Shown in pieces: positions 45,440-57,029 of a stretch of DNA of 64,000 nt. Source of the DNA: an uncultured Bacilli bacterium (lineage in GTDB: Bacteria; Bacillota_I; Bacilli_A; RF39; UBA660). Where the stretch lies: assembly GCA_934090795.1 (NCBI GenBank), contig CAKOJQ010000007.1, forward strand, positions 7,490-71,489, given 5' to 3'. A model generated the notes under the pieces. The model had not been told where the DNA came from and did no database searches. It worked only from the letters and a program-made list of their open reading frames with translations. The translations under genes were made by a program, and so were the position numbers. Numbering within the stretch: position 1 is the first letter of the stretch; each line of letters begins with the position of its first letter.

Positions 45440-47146
45440 TTATTTAACTTCTAATAGCGAATCACCAAATAAATCATTTGCAATTGAAACTGATTTATTT
45501 ACATCATCATCACTAATTATATCATTTTTTTCCTCAATATACACAAAATTATTTTGTTTATTTTTAAGTAATTCCATATATTTATTTTTTTCAATATTCC
45601 AATCATTAAGTGTTAAGCAAATAAAACTTTTTTTATTATTACTAGCTTTATTAAAAGCGTTTTCTATCAAATCTAAACTTTCATTAAATAATAAAACGGT
45701 CGAATGAGACTTGTTGGCAAAAATAACATTTGTTGGTGAAACAACTTCAATACTTACATTTTCAATCAAATTTAATAAATCATGATTATTTTCAAATTCA
45801 ATATCATTTAAAAATTTATTCCATAATTCAGTAAATTCTTTTTTACAATCACGACTAGCATTTACATAAGAATTATTTATTCTTATTTTAACAAATTCAT
45901 CAGTTATTTTATTTTTAGAACTATTAACACAATTAACAACATTTGAAGTTTCTTTAATATTATTTAAATTATCATCTACATCAATTTTAGTTTCATTCTT
46001 ATTTTCTATTTTTTGTTCTGAATTATTGACTATTTTGTCAATTGACAAATTGTCAACTTTGCTGATTTTTTTGTCAATTATCTCATTATTGCTGGACTTG
46101 CAAGTAATTTTTATTTTATCACTATTATCAACTTTACATTTTTGATAATAACTAAATAATATAATTTTAATTAAATCTAAAGAATTCTTTTTGCCAAAAA
46201 CATTTGATAAATCAAAAGCCATATTTTTTAAATCACATACAGCAATTGAATAATTCATACCATTAACAATTTTCATTTCTAAATCAAAAATATAAGCAAT
46301 AATTTTATTGACAAATAAATTAATATTCAAACCTTTATCACCATATTCATTAAATATAGCGTTAACATCATCATAACAAGCATCATTTAATAATTCAAAA
46401 ATCTTCTCTACATCCTTTGATCCAACAAAACCAAAAGTATCACCAATAAGTTTATCATCAATTAAAACATTCTCTTTAGATAATTGATCAAGCATACTTA
46501 AAGCATCTCTCATTGCACCATCAGCAAGTTCAGCAATTAAATTAGCTGCAGAGTCAGTAATCTCAATATTTTCTAATTTAGAAATTCTTAAAATATTGCT
46601 TACAATAATATCAGGAGTTAATTTTTTAAAAGAAAATCGTTGACATCTAGATAAAATAGTAAGAGGAATCTTTTGCAATTCAGTTGTAGCTAAAATAAAT
46701 ATAACATGACTAGGAGGTTCCTCGAGAGTTTTTAAAAAAGCATTCCAAGCATTACCAGATAACATATGAACCTCATCAATAATATAAATCTTATATTTTG
46801 AAAAAGTAGGCAATATTTTAGCACTATCACGCAAATTTCTTATTTCATCAACACCATTATTACTTGCAGCATCTATTTCAATAATATCAGGTGATTCACT
46901 AAAATTAATACAACTATTGCACTTATTGCAAGGATTACCACCTACATTATTTTCACAATTAATTGCTTTAGCAAATATCTTAGCAGTACTAGTTTTTCCT
47001 GTACCTCTAGGACCATGAAATAAATATGCATGAGATACCTTATTTAAAACAATTGATTCCGAAAGTAATTTTTTTATAGCCTCTTGTCCATATAAGTTTT
47101 CAAAAGAATCAGGTCGATATTTTCTATATAAAACCTTGTATGCCAT
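45440..47146 (-). CDS. dnaX: DNA polymerase III gamma/tau subunit
   Basis: 568 residues from ATG at 47146 (MAYKVLYRKYRP). AAA clamp-loader ATPase: Walker A GPRGTGKTST, zinc ligands CENN...CNKCNSC, DEVHMLSG, LEEPPSHVIFILATTE, SRCQRF. The region after about 360 is Asn/Lys/Asp-rich and low in complexity, then a short C-terminal domain (about 430-560). No clear programmed frameshift signal was seen. Confidence 0.96.
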   Translation of the reverse strand: MAYKVLYRKYRPDSFENLYGQEAIKKLLSESIVLNKVSHAYLFHGPRGTGKTSTAKIFAKAINCENNVGGNPCNKCNSCINFSESPDIIEIDAASNNGVDEIRNLRDSAKILPTFSKYKIYIIDEVHMLSGNAWNAFLKTLEEPPSHVIFILATTELQKIPLTILSRCQRFSFKKLTPDIIVSNILRISKLENIEITDSAANLIAELADGAMRDALSMLDQLSKENVLIDDKLIGDTFGFVGSKDVEKIFELLNDACYDDVNAIFNEYGDKGLNINLFVNKIIAYIFDLEMKIVNGMNYSIAVCDLKNMAFDLSNVFGKKNSLDLIKIILFSYYQKCKVDNSDKIKITCKSSNNEIIDKKISKVDNLSIDKIVNNSEQKIENKNETKIDVDDNLNNIKETSNVVNCVNSSKNKITDEFVKIRINNSYVNASRDCKKEFTELWNKFLNDIEFENNHDLLNLIENVSIEVVSPTNVIFANKSHSTVLLFNESLDLIENAFNKASNNKKSFICLTLNDWNIEKNKYMELLKNKQNNFVYIEEKNDIISDDDVNKSVSIANDLFGDSLLEVK

Positions 47147-47177
47147 TAAGATCACCATCCACTACTAATTATACCAT

Positions 47178-47594
47178 TTATCTCTTATTTTTCCAAAATA
47201 AATCACTTATTTTTTTATATTCATTTCTAAAACTATCATTATCAATTTTAAAAAAATCAGTTTTAGAAAACATCTTCTTATTCAAACTTTTTTCAAATAA
47301 ATAATACACGTTACTTATTCTACTTTCGCGAATAAAAAGCTTACACATTTCACATGGTTCAATCGTAACATACAACGAACATTTGTTTAATCGCCATTCA
47401 TTAATTTTTTTAGAATACTTTGAAATGGCAATAATTTCCGCATGATCAAACACACAATTACTTTTATGACGTTTATTATATGCATATGAAACAATTTTAC
47501 CATCAGCAACTAAAACAGCAGCTACGGGAACCTCATTATGTTTAATAGCCTTTCTAGATAACTTTAATAATAACTTATATACTTTATCCGGCAT
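47178..47594 (-). CDS. tadA: tRNA-specific adenosine deaminase
   Basis: 138 residues, slightly short. Zinc-deaminase motif FDHAEIIAI (His and catalytic Glu) and VTIEPCEMCKLF (two Cys). Converts the wobble adenosine of tRNA-Arg to inosine. Gene order tadA-(SRP RNA)-dnaX-yaaK-recR is the Bacillus order, except that the RNA gene is placed upstream of tadA here. Confidence 0.93.
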   Translation of the reverse strand: MPDKVYKLLLKLSRKAIKHNEVPVAAVLVADGKIVSYAYNKRHKSNCVFDHAEIIAISKYSKKINEWRLNKCSLYVTIEPCEMCKLFIRESRISNVYYLFEKSLNKKMFSKTDFFKIDNDSFRNEYKKISDLFWKNKR

Positions 47595-47619
47595 AAATAA
47601 CTACCTCTTTTCAAATAAA

Positions 47620-47695
47620 AAAAGTGCACATGCGTAGAGGTAAATATGGCTGCTTTATTCCTAATCTGACCAGGTTATTACATACACATTGCACA
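47620..47695 (-). ncRNA. ffs: Signal recognition particle RNA (4.5S type)
   Basis: Minus-strand RNA of about 72 nt. The conserved Ffh-binding loop is CTGGTCAG...TAGGAATAAAGCAGCC (GGAA tetraloop and AGCAGCC). Ends pair: GTGCA-ATGTG with CGCATGTGCAC; a T run follows. Promoter TTGTTA-17-TATATT lies at about 47700-47730. Short, without an Alu domain, like Mollicutes SRP RNA. Confidence 0.9.
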
Positions 47696-47699
47696 AATA

Positions 47700-47730
47700 T
47701 AATATACCACAACAATTAATAGATAACAAG
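47700..47730 (-). promoter_or_regulatory. Promoter of the SRP RNA gene
   Basis: Minus strand TTGTTA, 17-bp spacer, TATATT, just upstream of the RNA 5' end. Confidence 0.6.
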
Positions 47731-47829
47731 AAAATAATGTGGAAAACTTTTAAAATATTTAAAATAATAATAAAATCATATTAATTACTACACAATATAT
47801 AAGAATTAATAATTAAATATCGAACAAAT

Positions 47830-47845
47830 TATTTCCCGGGAAATA
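47830..47845. promoter_or_regulatory. NBS 1 (Noc-type site)
   Basis: TATTTCCCGGGAAATA, exact. Confidence 0.85.
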
Positions 47846-47897
47846 ATTTTACTAAACAGATAAAATAATTTATATTATATAAAACAATATTCATTAA

Positions 47898-47913
47898 TGT
47901 TTCACGTGAAACT
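47898..47913. promoter_or_regulatory. parS 1
   Basis: TGTTTCACGTGAAACT; perfect 14-bp core GTTTCACGTGAAAC. Confidence 0.9.
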
Positions 47914-48030
47914 TATAAAAATAAAGATAATGTTAATAACTTTAAGAATATAAACAAAATTGTATATAAAATAATATAAGTCATATTTAAATACTATGAA
48001 TAACAAATCAATCAATAAAATTAAATATTA

Positions 48031-48046
48031 TGTTTCACGTGAAACA
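48031..48046. promoter_or_regulatory. parS 2
   Basis: TGTTTCACGTGAAACA, exact consensus. Confidence 0.92.
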
Positions 48047-48171
48047 TTACAAAATATATAAAATTAATTAATTAATTAATATATTAAAAAAATAAATTAA
48101 TATCTAGTAAATAATATTTTAAAATTGTTAAATCAAACAAAAATAATTTTTTTATAAATAAGCTCTCAAAT

Positions 48172-48187
48172 TATTTCCCGGGAAATA
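48172..48187. promoter_or_regulatory. NBS 2 (Noc-type site)
   Basis: TATTTCCCGGGAAATA, exact; inside the duplicated block. Confidence 0.85.
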
Positions 48188-48239
48188 ATTTCACTAAATA
48201 AATAAAATAATTTATATTATATAAAATAATAATCATTGA

Positions 48240-48255
48240 TGTTTCACGTGAAACA
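48240..48255. promoter_or_regulatory. parS 3
   Basis: TGTTTCACGTGAAACA, exact consensus. Confidence 0.92.
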
Positions 48256-48399
48256 TAACAAGAACATATACAAGCAAATTTTATTGTCAGTATAAATTGT
48301 TATTAAATTAACCTAAAAAATAGTATATAAACATTTATATAAATAAATTTAAATATCTGAATCATAAATAATTACCAAAAATTATATACAAAATACATA

Positions 48400-48415
48400 A
48401 GTTTCACATGAAACA
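48400..48415. promoter_or_regulatory. parS 4, variant
   Basis: AGTTTCACATGAAACA; one central change (CACATG for CACGTG), so binding may be weaker. Confidence 0.7.
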
Positions 48416-48565
48416 TTACAAAATATATAATTATGATTTAAAAAAAATAATTAAATATTAAAATTAATTAATATATAAAAAAAAGATAAATTAATATTTA
48501 GTAAATAATATTTTAAAATTGTTGAATAAAATAAAAATGATTTTTTTATAAATAAGCTCTCAAAT

Positions 48566-48581
48566 TATTTCCCGGGAAATA
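48566..48581. promoter_or_regulatory. NBS 3 (Noc-type site)
   Basis: TATTTCCCGGGAAATA, exact; 394 bp after NBS 2. Confidence 0.85.
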
Positions 48582-48635
48582 ATTTTACTAAATAGATAAA
48601 ATAATTTACATTATATTAAAAACAATAATCATTGA

Positions 48636-48651
48636 TGTTTCACGTGAAACT
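48636..48651. promoter_or_regulatory. parS 5
   Basis: TGTTTCACGTGAAACT; perfect core. Confidence 0.9.
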
Positions 48652-48741
48652 TATAAAAAATTAAAGATAATGTTAATAACAATAAAAATATAAAACAAAA
48701 TTGCATATAAAATAATATAAGTTATATTTAATTACATATTA

Positions 48742-48757
48742 TGTTTCACGTGAAACA
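48742..48757. promoter_or_regulatory. parS 6
   Basis: TGTTTCACGTGAAACA, exact consensus. Confidence 0.92.
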
Positions 48758-48880
48758 TAACAAGAACATATACAAGCAAAATTTTTTTAATATAATTCAT
48801 AAATAATTTAACTTAAGAAAATAATATATTATAAACAAATTTAACTATCTAAATCATAAAAAATAAAAAAAATACTCATA

Positions 48881-48896
48881 AGTTTCACGTGAAACT
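48881..48896. promoter_or_regulatory. parS 7
   Basis: AGTTTCACGTGAAACT, fully symmetric core variant. Confidence 0.88.
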
Positions 48897-49015
48897 TATT
48901 TATAAATTAAAAAATAATATTTATAAAATATTATATAAATTTAAAATAAATATATTTTTAGTTAATAAAAGTACTATTAATAAAGAAATAACATTAATAG
49001 ATCTAAACAAAATAA

Positions 49016-49031
49016 AGTTTCACGTGAAACA
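49016..49031. promoter_or_regulatory. parS 8
   Basis: AGTTTCACGTGAAACA; perfect core. Confidence 0.9.
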
Positions 49032-49175
49032 TAACAATAGAATTTATAGCTAGCATTTCAAAAATACAAATAATATATAAAAAAATTAATTAATCAATAT
49101 ATAAAAATTTATAATGTAATAATAAATTAAAAAGAATAAAATTAAGAGTCTTAATCAAAATAAAATCGAACAAAT

Positions 49176-49191
49176 TATTTCCCGGGAAATA
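49176..49191. promoter_or_regulatory. NBS 4 (Noc-type site)
   Basis: TATTTCCCGGGAAATA, exact. Confidence 0.85.
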
Positions 49192-49222
49192 ATTTTACAA
49201 TAAATACTATAAAAATCATATA

Positions 49223-49238
49223 TGTTTCACGTGAAACT
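49223..49238. promoter_or_regulatory. parS 9
   Basis: TGTTTCACGTGAAACT; perfect core. Confidence 0.9.
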
Positions 49239-49274
49239 TAATAAGTATATTTATTACTACATATCTATAACAAA

Positions 49275-49290
49275 AGTTTCACGTGAAACA
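49275..49290. promoter_or_regulatory. parS 10
   Basis: AGTTTCACGTGAAACA; perfect core. Confidence 0.9.
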
Positions 49291-49387
49291 TAAATAATTA
49301 AAATAATGTTAATAACTTTTAAAAAATAATAAAGGACAATAAAATTATTCAAAATAATAAAAAGTCATTATTAAATTATAAAAAAAT

Positions 49388-49403
49388 TATTTCCCGGGAA
49401 ATA
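49388..49403. promoter_or_regulatory. NBS 5 (Noc-type site)
   Basis: TATTTCCCGGGAAATA, exact; closest to gyrA. Confidence 0.85.
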
Positions 49404-49494
49404 ATTTTATAAAATATATAAATAAAATGTTAATAAAAAAATAACTAAAATTTAAATAATGAAACAAAAAGAAATGTGGAAAACTTTTTAAATC

Positions 49495-49529
49495 AAAAGA
49501 AAAACGATATAAATTACTCATTTATATCG
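49495..49529 (-). terminator. Terminator of gyrA
   Basis: Perfect ten-pair stem CGATATAAAT / ATTTATATCG overlapping the gyrA stop, followed by TTTTTCTTTT. It separates the gyrase operon from the parS/NBS array. Confidence 0.85.
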
Positions 49530-52090
49530 ATATTTTCATCATTATTCTTTAAAATTAAGCTTATAGCTGCTACTTTTTGTTCATTTTTTAGATTAATAAG
49601 TCTAGTTCCTTGAGTAACTCTACCTAATTGGCTTAATTGATCAAGAGGAATTCTAATAATAATACCCTCATTTGTAATAATCATTAAATCACAATTATCT
49701 TCTACACGTTTAATTGCAGCAATACCACCATTCTTATCAGTAATATTTAAAGCCTTAACTCCTTTGCTGCCTCTACTAGTTTTTCTAAATTCACTAACTA
49801 ATGTTAATTTACCATAACCTTTTTCAGTAACAATTACAATATTATCAGATTCCTTAGTAGTTTCAACTCCAACACATAACTCATCACCAAGATTAATTCC
49901 TTTAACTCCAGAAGCAGTTCTACCCATCATTCTAATATCAGATTCATTGAATAATACAACTCTACCAGCTGATGAAGCAAGAACAACATCACATTCACCA
50001 TCAGTTTTCTTAACGCCAATCAATTCATCATTATCTTTTAAACTAATACAAATCTTACCAGATTTTCTAATATTATCAAATTCCTCAATAGCAGTCTTCT
50101 TAACAATACCTTTTTTAGTAGCAAATAATAAATATTTAGCACTATCAGTTCTAGAATAAGTAAGCATTGAAGTTACATACTCATCTTTATCTATTTGTAA
50201 TAAATTAATAATTGGTAATCCCTTAGAAGTTCTACTAAATTCAGGAACTTCATATCCTTTAATCTTATAAACCTTACCTTTGTTAGTAAATAATAATACA
50301 TAATCATGAGACATTAAATTTGACATATACTCGACATAATCTTCTTCATTGGTTGACATTCCCTTTACACCTACACCACCTCTATTTTGAATCTTATAAG
50401 TTTCAGAAATAGTTCTCTTAATATATCCTTTAGATGTTAAAGAAATAACTATATTTTCATTTGGAATCAAAGATTCATCTTCAATATAATCAATAGCAGT
50501 CATATCTATAGAAGTACGTCTATCATCAGAATATCTATTCTTAATATCTAATAATTCTTGTTTTATAATGTTTAAAACTTTTTCTTCACTAGCTAAAATT
50601 GATTTCAATTCCTCAATTAGTTCTAATAATGACTTTAATTCCTCTTCAATCTTACTTCTTTCTAAACCAGTTAAACGTCTTAACTTTAATTCTAGAATAC
50701 TTTCAGCTTGAATTTGAGATAAGAAAAATCTATCCATTAAAGTCTTTTTAGCAATTTCATCAGTTTCAGATGTCTTAATAACCTTAATAACCTCATCAAT
50801 ATTATCAAGAGCAATCTTATAACCTTCTAAAATATGAACTCTAGCCTCACTCTTTTTCAAATCAAACTTAGTTCTTCTAATAATAACTTCTTTTTGATGA
50901 TCTATATATTTCGAAATAATAGATTTTAATCCCAAAGTACGTGGAACACCCTGATCAAGCATTAAAAAGATAATACTATAATTAACTTGAAATTGAGTAT
51001 GCTTAAATAATTTATTTAAAACAACCTGTGCATTAGCATCCTTCTTTAAAGTAATAGTAATTTTAACTCCATCTTTTAAATCAGTGTGATAATCAGTTAT
51101 ACCATCAATAATCTTGTTATGAACAAGTTCAGCAACTTTATTTTTAAGTTCACTAGTATTAACACCATAAGGAACTTCAGTAATAACAATATTAGAATGA
51201 GATCCATTTTCCTCAATTTCCGCTCTACTTCTAATAGTAATCGTTCCCCTACCAGTTTCATAAGCTTGTTTTATACCAGAATTTCCTAAAATAATACCAC
51301 CAGTTGGAAAATCAGGTCCTTTAATATATTGCATTAAACCTAAAGTATCAATTTCAGGATTATCAATATAAGCAACACATCCATCAATTACTTCCCCTAA
51401 ATTATGAGGAGGAATATTAGTTGCCATACCAACAGCAATACCCATTGTTCCATTTACAAGTACATTTGGAAATTTACTAGGTAAAACCTTAGGTTCTTTT
51501 AAAGTTTCATCAAAGTTAGGCATAAAATCAACGGTATCTTTATTAATATCTCTTAATAATTCAAGAGATAATTTTGATAATCTAGCCTCAGTATAACGGT
51601 AAGCTGCAGCTCCATCACCATCAATATTACCAAAGTTTCCGTGTCCATCAACCAAAGTATATCTTTGACTAAAATCCTGTGCAAGTCTTACCATTGCTTC
51701 ATAAATTGAAGAGTCACCATGTGGATGATAATGTCCCATAACATTACCAACAGTTGTAGCTGATTTTCTATGAGGTTTATCAGGAGTATTACCTTCCTCA
51801 TACATAGACCATAAAATACGTCTGTGAACAGGCTTTAAACCATCTCTTAAGTCTGGTAGAGCTCGAGATGTAATAACACTCATAGAGTATCTTAAAAACG
51901 AATCCTTGACCTCAGTAACAATATTATTAACATCTCTAGAATCTCTTTCATGAAATACACCACTAAAATCATCAGTTGAATCATTATTTACCTTAATATT
52001 ATCATCAACTATTTCTTCATGAGTAACTAAATCTTCATTAGTATCTACGTTTGTAGTATCAATTATATTTTCATTTTCTTCATTATTCAT
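49514..52090 (-). CDS. gyrA: DNA gyrase subunit A
   Basis: 858 residues. Breakage-reunion domain with catalytic Tyr in [34 protein letters not shown], and a six-bladed C-terminal DNA-wrapping domain. The GyrA box reads QNRGGVG instead of Q(R/K)RGG(R/K)G, a loss of positive charge that may weaken wrapping. About 60 acidic residues ([14 protein letters not shown] onward) precede the usual start of the fold at [10 protein letters not shown], longer than normal. AGGAGG precedes ATG; 13 bases separate it from gyrB. Confidence 0.96.
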   Translation of the reverse strand: MNNEENENIIDTTNVDTNEDLVTHEEIVDDNIKVNNDSTDDFSGVFHERDSRDVNNIVTEVKDSFLRYSMSVITSRALPDLRDGLKPVHRRILWSMYEEGNTPDKPHRKSATTVGNVMGHYHPHGDSSIYEAMVRLAQDFSQRYTLVDGHGNFGNIDGDGAAAYRYTEARLSKLSLELLRDINKDTVDFMPNFDETLKEPKVLPSKFPNVLVNGTMGIAVGMATNIPPHNLGEVIDGCVAYIDNPEIDTLGLMQYIKGPDFPTGGIILGNSGIKQAYETGRGTITIRSRAEIEENGSHSNIVITEVPYGVNTSELKNKVAELVHNKIIDGITDYHTDLKDGVKITITLKKDANAQVVLNKLFKHTQFQVNYSIIFLMLDQGVPRTLGLKSIISKYIDHQKEVIIRRTKFDLKKSEARVHILEGYKIALDNIDEVIKVIKTSETDEIAKKTLMDRFFLSQIQAESILELKLRRLTGLERSKIEEELKSLLELIEELKSILASEEKVLNIIKQELLDIKNRYSDDRRTSIDMTAIDYIEDESLIPNENIVISLTSKGYIKRTISETYKIQNRGGVGVKGMSTNEEDYVEYMSNLMSHDYVLLFTNKGKVYKIKGYEVPEFSRTSKGLPIINLLQIDKDEYVTSMLTYSRTDSAKYLLFATKKGIVKKTAIEEFDNIRKSGKICISLKDNDELIGVKKTDGECDVVLASSAGRVVLFNESDIRMMGRTASGVKGINLGDELCVGVETTKESDNIVIVTEKGYGKLTLVSEFRKTSRGSKGVKALNITDKNGGIAAIKRVEDNCDLMIITNEGIIIRIPLDQLSQLGRVTQGTRLINLKNEQKVAAISLILKNNDENIDINE

Positions 52091-52103
52091 ATCAAAACAC
52101 CTC

Positions 52104-55119
<3,016 letters not shown>

Positions 55120-55149
55120 TTTAAACCCTCTTTAAAGCCATATAGAACA

Positions 55150-55183
55150 AAATAGGTATATTCTAAAGTACCTATACCTATTT
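55150..55183 (-). terminator. Long inverted repeat between comK and recF
   Basis: Perfect 11-bp arms AAATAGGTATA (55150-55160) and TATACCTATTT (55173-55183). On the minus strand the second arm ends in TTTTG, so it may terminate comK or attenuate recF. Confidence 0.55.
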
Positions 55184-55216
55184 CATTATACCACATTTTA
55201 AGGTTGCTTAAAACAA

Positions 55217-55666
55217 TTATTTATCTTTTTTTCTATTTTTTAATGCATTATCTAGCGATAAAGATTTAAAGTACTGATTTCTTATTACATTATAAGTTGC
55301 ATCTATATTTATTTGTTCATCGTTTAAAAACTGAATAGTTGTTTTTTCATCATCCGGAACTATTTTTTTTATATTTCCTAAATTAATCCAAGAACATTCT
55401 TTTAATCTAGGAGAACATGTTGGAAAAAATATCATATTATCTTGTTCAGACATAACAATTGGAGCCTTATAACCAAAACCAAGCATAGCATAAGTTCCTT
55501 TTAATCTTCCATCAATACTACTTCCATAATATTCGCAATTTTCATTAATAACTGATGATACATTCTTATCCAAAATAAAATAATCATGATTTTCATATAC
55601 AACTGTTTTCTTTTTACTTAATGGTACAATCGCTAATGTATTTTCTGTAATCTTATAACTTTTCAA
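55217..55666 (-). CDS. comK: ComK-family competence transcription factor homologue
   Basis: 149 residues from TTG at 55666, spaced about eight bases from GAGGGGGG; GTG at 55675 is an alternative but abuts that site. Strong ComK pattern: ENCEYYGSSIDGRLKGTYAMLGFGYKAPIVMSEQDNMIFFPTCSPRLKECSWINLGNIKKI. The ComK C-terminal degradation/tail region is shortened (Bacillus ComK has about 190 residues). In Bacillus ComK activates DNA-uptake genes. Here it stands between dnaN and recF, in the slot of yaaA/rlbA, so it belongs to the origin cluster. No ComK box was recognised in the 123-bp upstream gap. Confidence 0.85.
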   Translation of the reverse strand: MKSYKITENTLAIVPLSKKKTVVYENHDYFILDKNVSSVINENCEYYGSSIDGRLKGTYAMLGFGYKAPIVMSEQDNMIFFPTCSPRLKECSWINLGNIKKIVPDDEKTTIQFLNDEQINIDATYNVIRNQYFKSLSLDNALKNRKKDK

Positions 55667-55675
55667 ACTACTCAC

Positions 55676-55798
55676 CCCCCTCTTTAGTCGTATATTAAAT
55701 CACAACATTTTGTCGAAATATGCCGAAATTTGTCGAAAAATTTAAAAAATTAAAAAAAGCGAATTATTTAAAATCCACTTTTCTATAAATATCAAATT
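55676..55798 (-). promoter_or_regulatory. Upstream region of comK with 10-bp periodic repeats
   Basis: On the minus strand TTCGACAAAT, TTCGGCATAT and TTCGACAAAA follow each other at exact 10-bp period (about 55712-55742), one helical turn. A possible promoter TCGACA-16-TATACG overlaps the last copy. These could be regulator half-sites. Confidence 0.5.
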
Positions 55799-56914
55799 TT
55801 AATAAGTTTTAATTGGTAAAATCAACTGAATTAAACTCTCATCCTTAGCATTTTTTAAAATTATTGGTTTAGAATCACCATTCATTAATATAATTAACTC
55901 ATCATCTTTTAAAGTCTTTAATGCATCAAGCATATATTTAGCACTATAAGAAATGGCAATATCGTTATCATTATTTTTAGAAATAGCAACACTTTCTTCA
56001 GATTTACCAATTTCACTAGCAAATGAAGTAATAACAAGTTCATTTCCTACTGTTTTCATATTAATTAAATTTTTATCTTTATTTTGTGTAAGTAACGCTG
56101 CTCTATCAATTGCGCTATAAAAATTATCTAAATTAGTAGTTAATATATACTCAAAATCTGTTGGTATTAAGTTAGATGTATTAGGATATTGTCCACTAAG
56201 CAAACTAGTTTGAAATAAATAACCATTATATTCAAATAATAACTTATTATTAAATAAATTAATCTTTACCTCCTCTTCATCAGTTAATATCTTATCAAAT
56301 TCTTGAATATTTTTTCCCGGAACTACAATATCATGAGTTCCATAATCAGCATCTAAAACTATAGTCTTCTTAGCAAGTCTATAGCTATCAGTCGTAACAC
56401 ATTCCATCATATTACCATTAATTCTAATATTTAAACCAGTTAATAATGGACGAGATTCCTGAGTTGAAATAGCAAATAAAGTTTGTGAAAACAACTCTTT
56501 TAAAATAGAACTGTTCAAAACTATTGGGTTATTAACAGTTTCTAAATTTATATTAGGATAATCTTCAGTACTTAAACAATTTAAATTATATACTGTATTC
56601 TCTGTACTAATTATTATCTTTAATCCATCTATTACTTCAATATTAATATCTGAATTAGGCATCTTCTTAATTATATCTAATAAATATTTACTTTGAATAA
56701 TAATTTTACCTGTCTCTTCAATTGATTTAATCTTATCACTAGGAATAAACTTTCTTATAACAAGATCACTATCACTAGCAGTTAAATATAAACCTTCTTC
56801 TTTTAAATCAAACATAACTCCATTTAATATAGGAATAATATTTCTTGGAGATACTGCTCTAATAACATTACTTAAACTTTCTAATAAAATATTTTTTTCA
56901 ATTATTAATTTCAT
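55799..56914 (-). CDS. dnaN: DNA polymerase III beta subunit (sliding clamp)
   Basis: 371 residues, three repeats of the clamp fold. LSNVIRAVSPRNIIPILNGVMFDL at the N-terminus, FAISTQESRPLLTGLNIRI and the C-terminal LIQLILPIKTY (the peptide-binding end). AAGGAAATAAA precedes ATG. Separated from dnaA by 115 bp containing DnaA boxes and an AT-rich stretch. Confidence 0.98.
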   Translation of the reverse strand: MKLIIEKNILLESLSNVIRAVSPRNIIPILNGVMFDLKEEGLYLTASDSDLVIRKFIPSDKIKSIEETGKIIIQSKYLLDIIKKMPNSDINIEVIDGLKIIISTENTVYNLNCLSTEDYPNINLETVNNPIVLNSSILKELFSQTLFAISTQESRPLLTGLNIRINGNMMECVTTDSYRLAKKTIVLDADYGTHDIVVPGKNIQEFDKILTDEEEVKINLFNNKLLFEYNGYLFQTSLLSGQYPNTSNLIPTDFEYILTTNLDNFYSAIDRAALLTQNKDKNLINMKTVGNELVITSFASEIGKSEESVAISKNNDNDIAISYSAKYMLDALKTLKDDELIILMNGDSKPIILKNAKDESLIQLILPIKTY

Positions 56915-57029
56915 TTTATTTCCTTCTTTCTAATTTAATAATAATAATGGTGTTCATATTGTGGAAAACTCTAAAACTTCCCTATTTTAAAGGCTTTATT
57001 TAAAATTTTTATTTTAAAACTTTTCCACA
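56915..57029. other. oriC part 2: dnaA-dnaN intergenic region
   Basis: Contains a TGTGGAAAA box (56960-56968) and TTTTCCACA (57021-57029) flanking an AT-rich block (TTTAAAATTTTTATTTTAAA). The layout is that of the DNA-unwinding side of a bipartite Bacillus-type origin. Confidence 0.7.

Larger units (their letters stand above)
47738..49483. other. Composite parS/NBS array in the gyrA-ffs gap
   Basis: This 1.75-kb non-coding, extremely AT-rich region holds ten parS palindromes and five Noc-type palindromes, listed individually. The NBS to first-parS distance is 67, 67 and 69 bp for the first three units. Segments around the second and third NBS are near-identical at a 394-bp offset, showing tandem duplication. 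Both ends carry ATGTGGAAAACTTTT (47737 and 49474 onward), a DnaA-box-like sequence. No ORF of note is present. Likely the chromosomal centromere and Noc loading zone. Confidence 0.88.
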
